64,000 nucleotides of DNA, taken from NCBI GenBank assembly GCA_964493095.1, contig CAZBNG010000001.1, positions 27,805 to 91,804 on the forward strand, written 5' to 3'. This document shows, in pieces, positions 8,128 through 16,835 of the stretch. The position numbers were made by a program, and so were the translations under genes. Under the pieces are notes generated by a model. That model had not been told where the DNA came from. It ran no database searches and saw nothing but the letters and a program-made list of their open reading frames with translations. The DNA comes from CAYXSX01 sp964493095 (lineage in GTDB: Bacteria; Pseudomonadota; Alphaproteobacteria; Micavibrionales; Micavibrionaceae). Numbering within the stretch: position 1 is the stretch's first letter; the number at the start of each line of letters is the position of its first letter.

Positions 8128-9585
8128 ATGCAATATGCCAAACAACCTTCATCCTTGCTTAAAAGCTATCGAGCAGCTCTTGGTCCGACAGGATTTCCGG
8201 AAACTCTGGACGAAAAACGCCTTCGCTACCGACTTTACTACGATCAGCAGATTTCTTACATACGGGAATATTTTAAACTTAAAGGCTTCCCTGTTGCTGA
8301 CATCATTTTGGATGTTTTACTTGAGCGCAAAGGAACAAAGCTTCGAAAGGATGATTACACCCCCGATTACGGCCATGAAATCGACCAACTCCTCGCCCGC
8401 ATAAGCGCCATTGAAGCCGGCATTGAAAACGGCACAATTAATCTGGAAGAAATCGAGGCAGAACATGGATCCATAGAATCCATGTTTATTGCCGTTCTGG
8501 TACATGACCTTGGCGAAGATTTTGGTTTGATGCCCCAAGATCTGGAGGATCTAATACATTCACGCTTGGTAAGACGCTCAGATATAAAGCCACAGGCACA
8601 TTTTGAAACTATAATTTCGCGGGCAGGGCAAAGCATGGAGCGCCTGACGCATGACCGCCACTACACCATTGCAGAGTTTCAGAAGCAATTCGGGCAAAAC
8701 CTTGAAATCCCCATTCCACAGGGAGACGAGAAAAGAAGCCTTAACGATGATATTAAGGACATGCTTTGGGAGCAAATGGATGTTCTTCCTGATCATGGCC
8801 GTGAAAATTTCCAGGCTTTTGTGAGAATCCATCCAAAAACCGGTCAACCAAGAATTACAGTCACACGATATAGCAGAGGTACCGAGTGGGGTGCTGAGTG
8901 GAACCTATACATGAATGTAGTTATGCGCATGGCTTATGAGGCCCTCGTGAAATTCGGCGACAGCGCCAATGGCATGACATCGCGTCTTTCCATTAAAGAA
9001 TTCACAGCATTTGGCTATAGCAGGTATTTAGGGAAAAGAGTACAACTTCATGATCTGAATGATGCTACATGGCGCATGGCAGCAGCATTTGAAGAACTGG
9101 CAAAAGATTTCGAAAGTGTTGGCGGTATGATGGGTGTCGCTTATATATTCGGCAGCATATTTGTCAATCATCATCCTGACTTTAACAAAAATGGGGAAAG
9201 CGGCTATTCCGCACAAAATCTACCGCTAGATGAGGACGGTATCATACATATCAACCCGCATGATTTCTTTGAGCGGGCGCTTCAATCCTATGTTTACACC
9301 CCCGGCTTAAGCCACCCGATCGCCAGATTCATGCAACAGTACAAGGATGTTGTTGAGCTGCACAAAGGCGGTCCGTGGGAAGAGGATGTGACCTATCTTT
9401 ATGAACAGACCCGCGCTTGTTTGATCAAGCATTTTACTGCACGGAATGATCTTGGGTTGAATATTCAGGAGCTTATTGATAATCCTGAGAATGTTAATCC
9501 TATGCCGCAACTTCTGGAAAGACTTCGCCGTGGACACCCTAACCCTGACCCAAAAACTGATCTCGTGCCCGTCGGTTACGCCTGA
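8128..9585 (+). CDS. uncharacterised protein with an HDxxED motif (possible RelA/SpoT-like HD domain)
   Basis: A 485-residue soluble protein that I cannot assign with certainty. Residues 122-133 (AVLVHDLGEDFG) contain HDxxED, the metal and catalytic motif of the HD hydrolase domain of RelA/SpoT-type alarmone hydrolases, and about residue 275 KFGDSANGM loosely recalls the later 'LADRLHNM' element, although the Asn is displaced by one position. No synthetase or TGS domain is visible. It is inserted between dapD and dapE, is AT-richer than both, and its last 56 bases overlap the dapE start, so the two are probably expressed together. Alternatives are another HD-type phosphohydrolase or a degenerate fold. 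Confidence 0.7.
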   Translation: MQYAKQPSSLLKSYRAALGPTGFPETLDEKRLRYRLYYDQQISYIREYFKLKGFPVADIILDVLLERKGTKLRKDDYTPDYGHEIDQLLARISAIEAGIENGTINLEEIEAEHGSIESMFIAVLVHDLGEDFGLMPQDLEDLIHSRLVRRSDIKPQAHFETIISRAGQSMERLTHDRHYTIAEFQKQFGQNLEIPIPQGDEKRSLNDDIKDMLWEQMDVLPDHGRENFQAFVRIHPKTGQPRITVTRYSRGTEWGAEWNLYMNVVMRMAYEALVKFGDSANGMTSRLSIKEFTAFGYSRYLGKRVQLHDLNDATWRMAAAFEELAKDFESVGGMMGVAYIFGSIFVNHHPDFNKNGESGYSAQNLPLDEDGIIHINPHDFFERALQSYVYTPGLSHPIARFMQQYKDVVELHKGGPWEEDVTYLYEQTRACLIKHFTARNDLGLNIQELIDNPENVNPMPQLLERLRRGHPNPDPKTDLVPVGYA

Positions 9586-10678
9586 CGATGCGGGGGCGCA
9601 GGTTGCGCTTGCTGAATTTCTCGAAAATCTCGGATTTACGTGCCACCATCTTACCTTTGGAGAGGGTGAGCAGAGCGTCCCGAACCTTTTCGCCCGTATC
9701 GGCAGCGGCAAAGGCCCCCATCTATGCTACGCTGGTCATACGGACGTTGTGCCGCCCGGCCCGGAAGAGGCATGGAAGCACGGGCCCTTTAACCCGGTGG
9801 TGGAAAATGGAATTTTATATGGCCGCGGCGCGAGCGATATGAAGGGCTCCGTCGCCGCTTTCGCCTGCGCCGCCGCGTCTTACATTGCCAAACACGGAAC
9901 CCCCGAAAACGGTTCTATCTCCCTGCTCATCACGGGAGACGAGGAAGGCCCGGCGCTAAACGGCACGGTCAAGGTTCTGGAATGGATGGAGCAAAACGGC
10001 CACATCCCCGATGTTGCCTTAGTGGGCGAGCCGACAAACCCCGACCATCTAGGGCAGGAAATCAAGATCGGACGGCGCGGTTCGCTCTCCGGCACGCTCA
10101 CGGTAAAAGGCAAGCAGGGTCATGTCGCCTACCCACATCTGGCCGATAACCCTCTGCCGCAGCTCATCAAGATGCTGGGTGCGCTGTGCGATTACACCTT
10201 TGATGAAGGCACGGAATTTTTCTCCGCCACCAATCTGGAAGTCACCTCCATCGATGTCGGCAATACCGCCAGCAACGTTATCCCGGCGCAGGGCCGCGCG
10301 GTGTTTAATATCCGGTTTAACGATACATGGAGCGGCAAAACCCTAACCGCCAAGCTGCATGAAATACTCAAAGGCGTTGGCGGGGATTACGAGCTTAGCC
10401 TGCATGAAGGATCGGAGTGTTTCATCACCCGGCCCGGCCCTTGGTCGGAAATCGTAAAAAAAGCAGTCGCGGAAAAAACGGGTAAGACGCCGGCCCTAAC
10501 CACCAGCGGCGGAACATCGGATGCGCGCTTTATTCACAAATACTGCCCGGTTGTGGAGTTCGGCGGGATCAACGCCAGCATTCACCAGATTGATGAAAAC
10601 GCCGCCGTGGCCGACCTTGAGAACCTCACATCCATATTTGAAAGAATTATAGAGCTGCACTTTGGCGCTAACGGATAA
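9530..10678 (+). CDS. dapE: succinyl-diaminopimelate desuccinylase
   Basis: DapE removes succinate from N-succinyl-L,L-diaminopimelate. The start is a GTG at 9530 (VDTLTLTQKLISCPSVTP), preceded by GGAAAGA; this gives 382 residues, the normal length. The M20-peptidase metal ligands are visible: YAGHTDVVPPG, GASDMKGSVAAF, TGDEEGPALNG (catalytic Glu-Glu) and the late TSGGTSDARF. It reads out of the preceding HD-like gene with a 56-base overlap and ends 11 bases inside the convergent PRC-barrel gene. Confidence 0.96.
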   Translation: MDTLTLTQKLISCPSVTPDDAGAQVALAEFLENLGFTCHHLTFGEGEQSVPNLFARIGSGKGPHLCYAGHTDVVPPGPEEAWKHGPFNPVVENGILYGRGASDMKGSVAAFACAAASYIAKHGTPENGSISLLITGDEEGPALNGTVKVLEWMEQNGHIPDVALVGEPTNPDHLGQEIKIGRRGSLSGTLTVKGKQGHVAYPHLADNPLPQLIKMLGALCDYTFDEGTEFFSATNLEVTSIDVGNTASNVIPAQGRAVFNIRFNDTWSGKTLTAKLHEILKGVGGDYELSLHEGSECFITRPGPWSEIVKKAVAEKTGKTPALTTSGGTSDARFIHKYCPVVEFGGINASIHQIDENAAVADLENLTSIFERIIELHFGANG

Positions 10679-11384
10679 AATCCATAAACGCCTCGGCCTG
10701 CGCGTCCCCCAGGATGACCTGCTTGCGTCCGCCGGAGCTCTCCAAAGTCACGGAATTAAAGGGTATGGCGGCGCTATGGCCGCGTTTTATGCCAGTTTCA
10801 AGAATAACCTGAAGCGCTTCCGCGCGGCTGCCCAGCGCGGCGAATAAAACCGTCTGCACCTTCCCGATCGTCTTGCCGCTTTTTGTTTTAACGGGGGCGC
10901 CTTTCAAGGCACGGATACTGAAAAGACCATCATCTTTGCCTGAGGCCGGTTCTATCTGCGCGAGCAGCGCGGGATACATTTCCTCGATTTTATTGGCATC
11001 AAAGCCAATGACATAGCCGCTTTTCGAAGGGCTTATACGCAAATCGCGGTAGTTCAGGAAAACCTTTTGCTGAAGATGCAGACGGTTAAACTCCGTATAA
11101 ATGCTGTTAATCGTGCCGTTTCTGGAGATAAGCACATCGCGGATTTCTCCGACAATCCTGTTCCTGTTATCGACCATCTTGCCTTTGAATATCTCTTCAA
11201 GCGTATTGTAATCGGCGGTGCGGGTCAGGTTGACACGGTTCAGTTCGGTCAGGGTCTGGATATAGCGGTTATATTCCACGCTGTCCTTCCTGTCCTGCGC
11301 AAAAGCAGGAAAGGCGGTGAGAGCGCAAAATACCGTGAAAACTGCAAAAATCCGCAGGAATATGGTCGATGTATTTATTTTCAT
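10668..11384 (-). CDS. exported protein with two PRC-barrel-like segments
   Basis: A 238-residue protein with a signal peptide (FAVFTVFCALTAFPAFAQD). The mature part contains two segments of PRC-barrel character: MVDNRNRIVGEIRDVLISRNG, followed by an IEEMY region, and VKTKSGKTIGKVQTVLFAA. PRC-barrel proteins of this sort are common in alphaproteobacterial envelopes; no enzymatic motif is present and the role is unknown. The gene is convergent with dapE, overlapping it by 11 bases, and is followed on the same strand by truA. Confidence 0.65.
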   Translation of the reverse strand: MKINTSTIFLRIFAVFTVFCALTAFPAFAQDRKDSVEYNRYIQTLTELNRVNLTRTADYNTLEEIFKGKMVDNRNRIVGEIRDVLISRNGTINSIYTEFNRLHLQQKVFLNYRDLRISPSKSGYVIGFDANKIEEMYPALLAQIEPASGKDDGLFSIRALKGAPVKTKSGKTIGKVQTVLFAALGSRAEALQVILETGIKRGHSAAIPFNSVTLESSGGRKQVILGDAQAEAFMDFIR

Positions 11385-11453
11385 AATGAATTTATAGGCG
11401 ACCGGTCCGAAAATTTCAAGGATTTTCGTATAACCTATTGAAATTTAATAAAA

Positions 11454-12218
11454 TCAATAATCAATACGCATCAGGTAAAGCCCGTCCGAAGGGGCCGTCG
11501 GCCCAGCCTTGGTGCGATCCCTGGCATCCAGAACGGCGGCAACGTCATCGGGGCTCCATTTGCCTTCCCCCACCAGCACCAGCGTGCCCGCCATATTGCG
11601 CACCTGGTGATGCAGGAAAGATTTCGCCTCGGCGGCGATAAGGATTTCCTGCCCGCCGCTGACAGCATCGCTCACAGCGGTAACATCCAGCCTGTCCAGC
11701 GTACGCAGGGGCGATTTCGCCTGGCACTGCCCGTCGCGGAAAGACGTAAAATCATGCGTACCCAGCAGGCGCTGCGCCGCCTCGTGCATGGCCGCCGTAT
11801 CAAGGGGGCGCTTTACATGCCACGCCAGCCCCTTATCCAGCGTAAGCAGCCCCGTACGGTTGATAATGCGGTAATGATAGAGTTTGTTCTTCGCATCAAA
11901 GCGCGCCTGAAAATCGTCATGCACCACTTCGGTTTTTACAATCGCCACAGGCGCCGGGCGCAAATGCGCGTTGATCGCTTTGGTGATTTCAAAGGGCTCC
12001 ATAGGCCGTGAAAAATCCTCCAGATCCACATGCGCCACTTGCCCGCGCGCATGCACGCCCGCATCTGTGCGCCCCGCGGCATGCACCGTGACCTGCTGCT
12101 GGCAAAACCCGGCAATCGCCTCCTCAACGACCTGCTGGACGCTAATCATATGGTCCTGCCGCTGCCACCCGGCGTACCCCGCCCCGTGATATTCAATTGT
12201 CAGCTTGTAACGTGTCAT
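11454..12218 (-). CDS. truA: tRNA pseudouridine(38-40) synthase
   Basis: TruA isomerises uridines 38-40 in the anticodon arm of many tRNAs. The 254-residue sequence has the N-terminal YHGAGYAGWQRQ, the catalytic motif AAGRTDAGVHARGQVAHVD with the nucleophilic Asp, and the C-terminal FLHHQVRNMAGTLV and ARDRTKAGPTAPSDGLYL blocks. Its ATG overlaps the fmt stop codon in an ATGA arrangement, so translation is coupled. The def-fmt-truA cluster is typical of Alphaproteobacteria. Confidence 0.95.
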   Translation of the reverse strand: MTRYKLTIEYHGAGYAGWQRQDHMISVQQVVEEAIAGFCQQQVTVHAAGRTDAGVHARGQVAHVDLEDFSRPMEPFEITKAINAHLRPAPVAIVKTEVVHDDFQARFDAKNKLYHYRIINRTGLLTLDKGLAWHVKRPLDTAAMHEAAQRLLGTHDFTSFRDGQCQAKSPLRTLDRLDVTAVSDAVSGGQEILIAAEAKSFLHHQVRNMAGTLVLVGEGKWSPDDVAAVLDARDRTKAGPTAPSDGLYLMRIDY

Positions 12219-13120
12219 AGGCTCACATAGCCCCCGTTAAGCGCGGAAGCAAAATCCATCGGGTTTTTCCCAGCGGGCTGGAGCTTCAGAATTTGCAAAA
12301 CGCTCCCGCCGCCGCAGGCAATATGCCCCTTTTTATCAAGGAACGTCCCGGGCTTTCTGTCGGTTTTTTCATCGGTCAGGAGTGCTTCCTTTATCTTGAA
12401 ATCAGGCGTGTACGTCCCCGGCCATGGATTGAGCGCACGGATCTGGCGGTCGATTTCCGCGGCGGGTTTACTCCAGTCTATAAGGCCGTCTTCCTTTTTC
12501 AGCATAGAGGCATAAGTGGAAAGGCTGTTGTCTTGCACCTCAGCTTTTAACGCCTCAATATTTTCGAGCACCTTTAAAATTAGCTCCGCACCCTGTACCG
12601 CAAGCTGGTCATGCAGCATTGAAGATGTTGTGTTGGGCGTAATGGGCACCGTGGTTTTGGCAATCATCGGCCCGGTATCAAGCCCTTCTTCCATCTGCAT
12701 GATAGTAACGCCGCTTTCCGCATCACCCGCCCAGATCGCGTACTGGATCGGCGCCGCCCCGCGCCAGCGCGGCAGGAGCGAGGCATGAATGTTCAGGCAT
12801 CCGTAGCGGGGCGCCTCCAGCGCCGCCGGTGGTAAAATCAGGCCATACGCGGCCACGACCGCCACATCGGCATTCAACGCTTTAAATTCCTCCAGCGCTT
12901 CGCCCTTCTTCAGGCTTTGCGGGGTATAAACGGGAATGCCGTGCTCCCCGGCCAGTGCATGCACGGGGGAGGGAACGACCTTCTGCCCGCGTCCTTTAGG
13001 GCGTGGCGGCTGGCTGTATACCGCGATCACTTCGTGCGGGGAATCAATCAGCGCCTGCAACGCCGGGACTGCAAAATCCGGCGTGCCCATAAATACGATT
13101 TTCAAAGGCTTGTTAACCAT
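12215..13120 (-). CDS. fmt: methionyl-tRNA formyltransferase
   Basis: Fmt formylates initiator methionyl-tRNA using 10-formyl-tetrahydrofolate. The protein (301 residues) shows the Rossmann start KIVFMGTPDFAVPALQAL, the catalytic NIHASLLPRWRGAAPIQ (Asn, His) and GVTIMQMEEGLDTGPM, then a C-terminal tRNA-binding domain (RALNPWPGTY). It lies between def (51 bases upstream) and truA, which overlaps its stop. Confidence 0.96.
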   Translation of the reverse strand: MVNKPLKIVFMGTPDFAVPALQALIDSPHEVIAVYSQPPRPKGRGQKVVPSPVHALAGEHGIPVYTPQSLKKGEALEEFKALNADVAVVAAYGLILPPAALEAPRYGCLNIHASLLPRWRGAAPIQYAIWAGDAESGVTIMQMEEGLDTGPMIAKTTVPITPNTTSSMLHDQLAVQGAELILKVLENIEALKAEVQDNSLSTYASMLKKEDGLIDWSKPAAEIDRQIRALNPWPGTYTPDFKIKEALLTDEKTDRKPGTFLDKKGHIACGGGSVLQILKLQPAGKNPMDFASALNGGYVSL

Positions 13121-13171
13121 GAGGTTTTCCTACCACGCTCTTACGCGCAAAGTCGAGCGATAGTGAAAGTA

Positions 13172-13687
13172 TCAGAGGGCTTTCACAAGCTTCTGCGCTT
13201 TTTTCAGGATCATGTTGCGCTTCAGGCTGGAAAGGTAATCGGTAAACAAAATACCGTTCAGGTGGTCGATTTCATGCTGGACGCAGTGTGAAAGCAACCC
13301 GGAAGCTTCCATCTCCGCTTCCTTGCCGTCGTAACCCAGGTATTTGACCCGCACGATAGCCGGGCGTTCCACATCCGCGTATTGCTGGGGAATGGACAGG
13401 CACCCCTCTTCCATTACGCTCATTTCCTCGGATGCAAAAATAACTTCCGGATTGACCATGAAAATGGGAGCCGCTTCTTCTTCCTCATCGCGGCGGGAAA
13501 GATCCATCACCAGAACCCGGTTAAGCAGATTCACCTGGTTGGCGGCAAGGCCAATGCCCGGCGCGTCGTACATGGTGGCAAGCATCCTGTCCATCTGTTT
13601 GCGGATGTCATCGTTAACCGTTTGTACGGGCTGGGCTTTTTGTTTTAAAACCGGGTCGGGGACCGTGATAATCTTGTATGTATCCAT
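13172..13687 (-). CDS. def: peptide deformylase
   Basis: Peptide deformylase removes the formyl group that Fmt adds. All three motifs are present: GIGLAANQV, EEGCLSIP (Cys metal ligand) and QHEIDHLNG (two His and the catalytic Glu). The ATG at 13687 (MDTYKIITVPDPVLKQ) gives 171 residues, the family length; a start 12 codons upstream would add unmatched residues. It heads the def-fmt-truA run. Confidence 0.95.
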   Translation of the reverse strand: MDTYKIITVPDPVLKQKAQPVQTVNDDIRKQMDRMLATMYDAPGIGLAANQVNLLNRVLVMDLSRRDEEEEAAPIFMVNPEVIFASEEMSVMEEGCLSIPQQYADVERPAIVRVKYLGYDGKEAEMEASGLLSHCVQHEIDHLNGILFTDYLSSLKRNMILKKAQKLVKAL

Positions 13688-13780
13688 AAGCAATGAAGTA
13701 AGGGGTTTGGCGGGAAAGGTCAAGAAAGCTATGCAGGATGGCGATTGAGTCCCGGGGCGCAGCTGTGGTTAAATACTCCC

Positions 13781-14440
13781 ATGAGCTATATTGCACGCGC
13801 CATATCGAGCAGGGAAAAGTTGCTCGCCATTAGTCGGCCCCATTGGATTTATGTGGCCAAAGGCGCAGCCTGGCTGATTTTTTGTGTCCTCACCGGATTG
13901 GCGCTGGAGCATTTTTTATATGTTTACTTCGGCCGCAACGCTATCAATTTTAACGTCGATCTCTGGCTAGTGGAATTTAACGAACGCCGCACCCCCTTTC
14001 CCTGGATTTTCGATTTTATGGGTGTGGTCATGTTCTGGTCCTATTTTTCGATTTATGTCTCACACGAGGTGGGGCTGACCGACCAGCGTTATATTTATAA
14101 AAAAGGCCTGTTCTTTATTACTGTGGAGCAGGTCGATCTGGAGGACATCCGTGCCGAAGACGTTCACCATGGTCTTCTGGGCTGGCTTTTCCGTTACGGC
14201 TATATTCATCTGGACGCCCTGTTTACCGAGGATTTATACCTGCCCGCCATGAGCAAGCCCTACGCGCTTATCAAGGAATCCCACAAAGCGCGCGCGAAGC
14301 AGCCCCAGACAAAATACGACAAGGAAGAGCTTGAAGTGAACCTGGAGCGGATAAGCCAGCAGGAAGACGCCGCGAGGGCGCATGTTAAAATCAAGGCTCT
14401 GCACGACCGGGTTTTACGGGTTTTCCGCAAGGCCGCTTAA
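13781..14440 (+). CDS. membrane protein with a bacterial PH-like domain
   Basis: About 219 residues from the ATG at 13781. Two membrane segments (AKGAAWLIFCVLTGLALEHF and FDFMGVVMFWSYFSIYVSH) precede a soluble domain VGLTDQRYIYKKGLFFITVE QVDLEDI, which is the pattern of bacterial PH (YdbS/bPH2-like) domains after a two-helix membrane anchor. The C-terminus is a charged helical tail. Role unknown; envelope or stress function is plausible. A TTGAGT-N18-TTAAAT pair ends six bases before the ATG and no clear ribosome site is visible, so the message may be leaderless. Confidence 0.6.
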   Translation: MSYIARAISSREKLLAISRPHWIYVAKGAAWLIFCVLTGLALEHFLYVYFGRNAINFNVDLWLVEFNERRTPFPWIFDFMGVVMFWSYFSIYVSHEVGLTDQRYIYKKGLFFITVEQVDLEDIRAEDVHHGLLGWLFRYGYIHLDALFTEDLYLPAMSKPYALIKESHKARAKQPQTKYDKEELEVNLERISQQEDAARAHVKIKALHDRVLRVFRKAA

Positions 14441-14461
14441 AGCATAATATTACCTTTTATA

Positions 14462-14491
14462 TTGACATAATTATAATTCGCAATCTATAGT
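14462..14491 (+). promoter_or_regulatory. sigma-70-type promoter
   Basis: A perfect TTGACA (14462-14467) and TATAGT (14486-14491) with 18 bases between, 36 bases before the ATG at 14528. Confidence 0.7.
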
Positions 14492-14527
14492 CCGCGCTCG
14501 GTACGATAATTAAGGGAAAGATTGTTT

Positions 14528-14902
14528 ATGTCTTTATATACGAGACGCCGCGTTTTAACTACTTTAATTGGCGGAGCCGCCGGGTATGCATTATCAAAGA
14601 CTGTATCGGCTCTGGCAGTATCTGGCACGGAGCACGAAATCGCTTTGCATGAAAGAACCCTGGCAGAACGGGTGCGGGCCGCCGCTCTTGCGAAGCGGGA
14701 AACATTTAATGACACTGCACCTGTTTCTGAGGATCCTTCTACAAAGGCTCTGTTCAAAGCCGTAGCTCTTGGCGCCGATCTCGGGGCGAAAAAATGGGCT
14801 TTTTATTCTAATATCCTTCTCACAGGGGCAGGAGGTCTGGCGGGCCTGTTCTGGCCCTGGTCACCTAAGCCCGTTTCTTCTCCTGCTGATCCTCAGCCGT
14901 AA
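14528..14902 (+). CDS. small protein with Tat-like N-terminus and C-terminal membrane segment
   Basis: A 124-residue protein preceded by a strong promoter and AAGGGAAAG. The N-terminus MSLYTRRRVLTTLIGGAAGY has a twin-arginine-like motif (T-R-R-R-V-L) followed by a hydrophobic stretch, and a second hydrophobic segment (NILLTGAGGLAGLFWPW) lies near the C-terminus. No family is recognised. Its 3' end overlaps the convergent rmuC gene by 38 bases. Confidence 0.5.
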   Translation: MSLYTRRRVLTTLIGGAAGYALSKTVSALAVSGTEHEIALHERTLAERVRAAALAKRETFNDTAPVSEDPSTKALFKAVALGADLGAKKWAFYSNILLTGAGGLAGLFWPWSPKPVSSPADPQP

Positions 14903-16025
14903 GATTGAGTGCGCGCGGCGCTTCCTCTATCGCCTGCAATTCCGGCAACTCCTTATCAGCCGCACCGCCCTGAAGTTCCTTAAATTTGCGGGCGGCAGGA
15001 AGGACAGAGCGCTCCAGCGAACCTACCGCCTCGTCATACCCCTTCATCGCGCCCTGCAATCCCTTGCCGATCTTTTCAATGTGCCCGGTAAAGCTCAGCA
15101 GCCGCTTATATAAATCCGTACCGCGCTGGGAGATTTCCTGCGCGTTTTTCGCCAGTTCCATTTGCCGCCAGCTTAGCGACACCACGCGCAGCAGGCTCAT
15201 CAGCAACGTAGGGGAAGCGATGATCACGTTCTGGGAAGATGCGAAATCCACAAGCTGCGGGTCACCGCGCAGGGCCATGGAATAGATGTGCTCAGAGGGC
15301 AGGAACAGCACGGTGAAATCCGGGCTCTCTAAATTTTCCCAGTATCCCTTGCGCCCCAGCGCCTTTACATGTTCACGCACCTGCCGCGCCAGATTGCCCA
15401 TCAGGGCGGCATGATCCGCCTCGCTCATATCCTCGGAAAGACGCTGCACAAAATCGTTCAGCGGGGCCTTGGCGTCGACGATGATCTTGAACCCGTCCTG
15501 CATGTCGATGACCGCATCGGGCCGCTGGCGTCCGTTTTCACCCTCGATGCTGACCTGCGTGTGGTAGTGCACGCCTTTCATCAGGCCGGATTTTTCCAGC
15601 ACACCCTCCAGGATAAATTCTCCCCAGACACCCTGCGCGCTGGGATCGCGAAGCGCCCCCACCAGCTTGGCCGTCTCGCGGCTCAGGTGCTTAAGATCTT
15701 CCCGCAGGGCCTGGTCCGTGCCCTTCACCTGTTCAAGCGCCCCCGACATAGCCTTAAGATTTTCCTGAACCGGCTTCATAAGCTCGTCAATAGCCTTGGC
15801 GCGTTTATCCAGCTCATGCGCTCCGTCGGCGTGATGTTTTTTGAATGTCTCTTCCGCGCGCTGCAAGAATGCCTCATGCGCCATTTGCACGGCTTCCTGC
15901 GCTGTTAGCCGGAAACGGTTTTCCATGGCCGAATCCGTTCCGGAAGCCCGGCTTTTGAAAAACAGATACGCCGCGCCAGCGCCCAGAATAAATCCGATTA
16001 AAATAAATGCTATAGATTCCATCAT
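14865..16025 (-). CDS. rmuC: DNA recombination protein RmuC
   Basis: RmuC is a membrane-anchored, nuclease-fold protein that limits recombination at inverted repeats. The 386 residues comprise an N-terminal membrane helix (SIAFILIGFILGAGAAYLFF), a coiled-coil region (about 60-140) and the conserved core GVWGEFILEGVLEKSGL, RPDAVIDM, IIVDAKAPL and FLPSEHIYSMAL, which includes the PD-(D/E)xK-like residues. The length is on the short side of normal. The last 38 bases overlap the convergent small gene. Confidence 0.92.
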   Translation of the reverse strand: MMESIAFILIGFILGAGAAYLFFKSRASGTDSAMENRFRLTAQEAVQMAHEAFLQRAEETFKKHHADGAHELDKRAKAIDELMKPVQENLKAMSGALEQVKGTDQALREDLKHLSRETAKLVGALRDPSAQGVWGEFILEGVLEKSGLMKGVHYHTQVSIEGENGRQRPDAVIDMQDGFKIIVDAKAPLNDFVQRLSEDMSEADHAALMGNLARQVREHVKALGRKGYWENLESPDFTVLFLPSEHIYSMALRGDPQLVDFASSQNVIIASPTLLMSLLRVVSLSWRQMELAKNAQEISQRGTDLYKRLLSFTGHIEKIGKGLQGAMKGYDEAVGSLERSVLPAARKFKELQGGAADKELPELQAIEEAPRALNLTAEDQQEKKRA

Positions 16026-16035
16026 AATCCAACCC

Positions 16036-16121
16036 CGTTATCCCGACCGGAGCGCGTCAGCGCAAAGCGTAGGGATCCCGTTCATTGTTTGCCAGATCCC
16101 TCGACTTCGCTCGGGATGACG
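16036..16121. repeat. candidate dispersed REP-like palindromic element
   Basis: Two short hairpin units in the gap between rmuC and the pilin-like gene: ATCCC (16040-16044) with GGGAT (16072-16076), and ATCCC (16096-16100) with GGGAT (16113-16117). The second, ATCCCTCGACTTCGCTCGGG, is of a type frequently found scattered in intergenic regions of proteobacterial genomes. Only one copy is in this window, so repetitiveness is not shown here. Confidence 0.4.
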
Positions 16122-16136
16122 TATAATGTAGTCCTT

Positions 16137-16832
16137 ATGAAGAAGCCCCGTCAAAAAGAATCCGGCAACGCCCTCATATATGTTCTGGTTGCCATCGCTT
16201 TATTCGCCGCGCTTACCTTCACACTGGGCCGCCAGAGTGATACCGGGGAGAGCAGCGGACTAGGGGAAGGACAGGCCGAGCTGATCGCCACGCAGCTTAT
16301 CTCCTACGCGGCGCAGGCCAAACAATCTCTCGATCAGATGCTATACAGCGGCGCGAATATCGATGATATCGACTTCACCCTGCCCGGCGACGTTAATTTT
16401 GAAACAGCGCCCACCACCGATAAAATCTATCATCCTGACGGGGGCGGCCTTATTCCCGGCAAGCTTCCCGCTAACGCCATAGACGAGAACATCGCCGATC
16501 CACCCGCAGGTTGGTACATGGGCCGGTTTAATAACGTGGAATGGACCCCGAGTGCCGCTTACGACATCATTCTCGTCGCCTACCAGATCAGCAAGCCCAT
16601 CTGCGAGCAGATTAATCTGAGCATTAACGGCTCCGCCGCCATCCCGGTCATGGGCGATTCCATTATGGAGACAATGATCGATGATTCCCTGTATTCTTCC
16701 GGCACAAATGTGGAGCTAACGACTGACGGCTCCTCCACGATCTGCCCCGAATGCAACAAAATGCCTTCCCTGTGCGTGCAAAACGCGGCGCAAACGGCCT
16801 ATGGCTTTTACACCGTGCTGGCCGACCAGTGA
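16137..16832 (+). CDS. prepilin-like exported protein
   Basis: About 231 residues from the ATG at 16137. The N-terminus KKPRQKESG, then NALIYVLVAIALFAALTFTL, resembles a type IV prepilin leader: basic residues, a Gly before the cleavage point, then a hydrophobic helix, although the usual Phe and Glu-5 are absent. The remaining 190 residues are a secreted-type domain with cysteines (KPICEQ, STICPECNKMPSLC). It may be a pseudopilin or an anchored protein of a secretion or pilus system. A TATAAT lies at 16122-16127, only nine bases before the ATG, and there is no ribosome site. Confidence 0.55.
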   Translation: MKKPRQKESGNALIYVLVAIALFAALTFTLGRQSDTGESSGLGEGQAELIATQLISYAAQAKQSLDQMLYSGANIDDIDFTLPGDVNFETAPTTDKIYHPDGGGLIPGKLPANAIDENIADPPAGWYMGRFNNVEWTPSAAYDIILVAYQISKPICEQINLSINGSAAIPVMGDSIMETMIDDSLYSSGTNVELTTDGSSTICPECNKMPSLCVQNAAQTAYGFYTVLADQ

Positions 16833-16835
16833 TTT

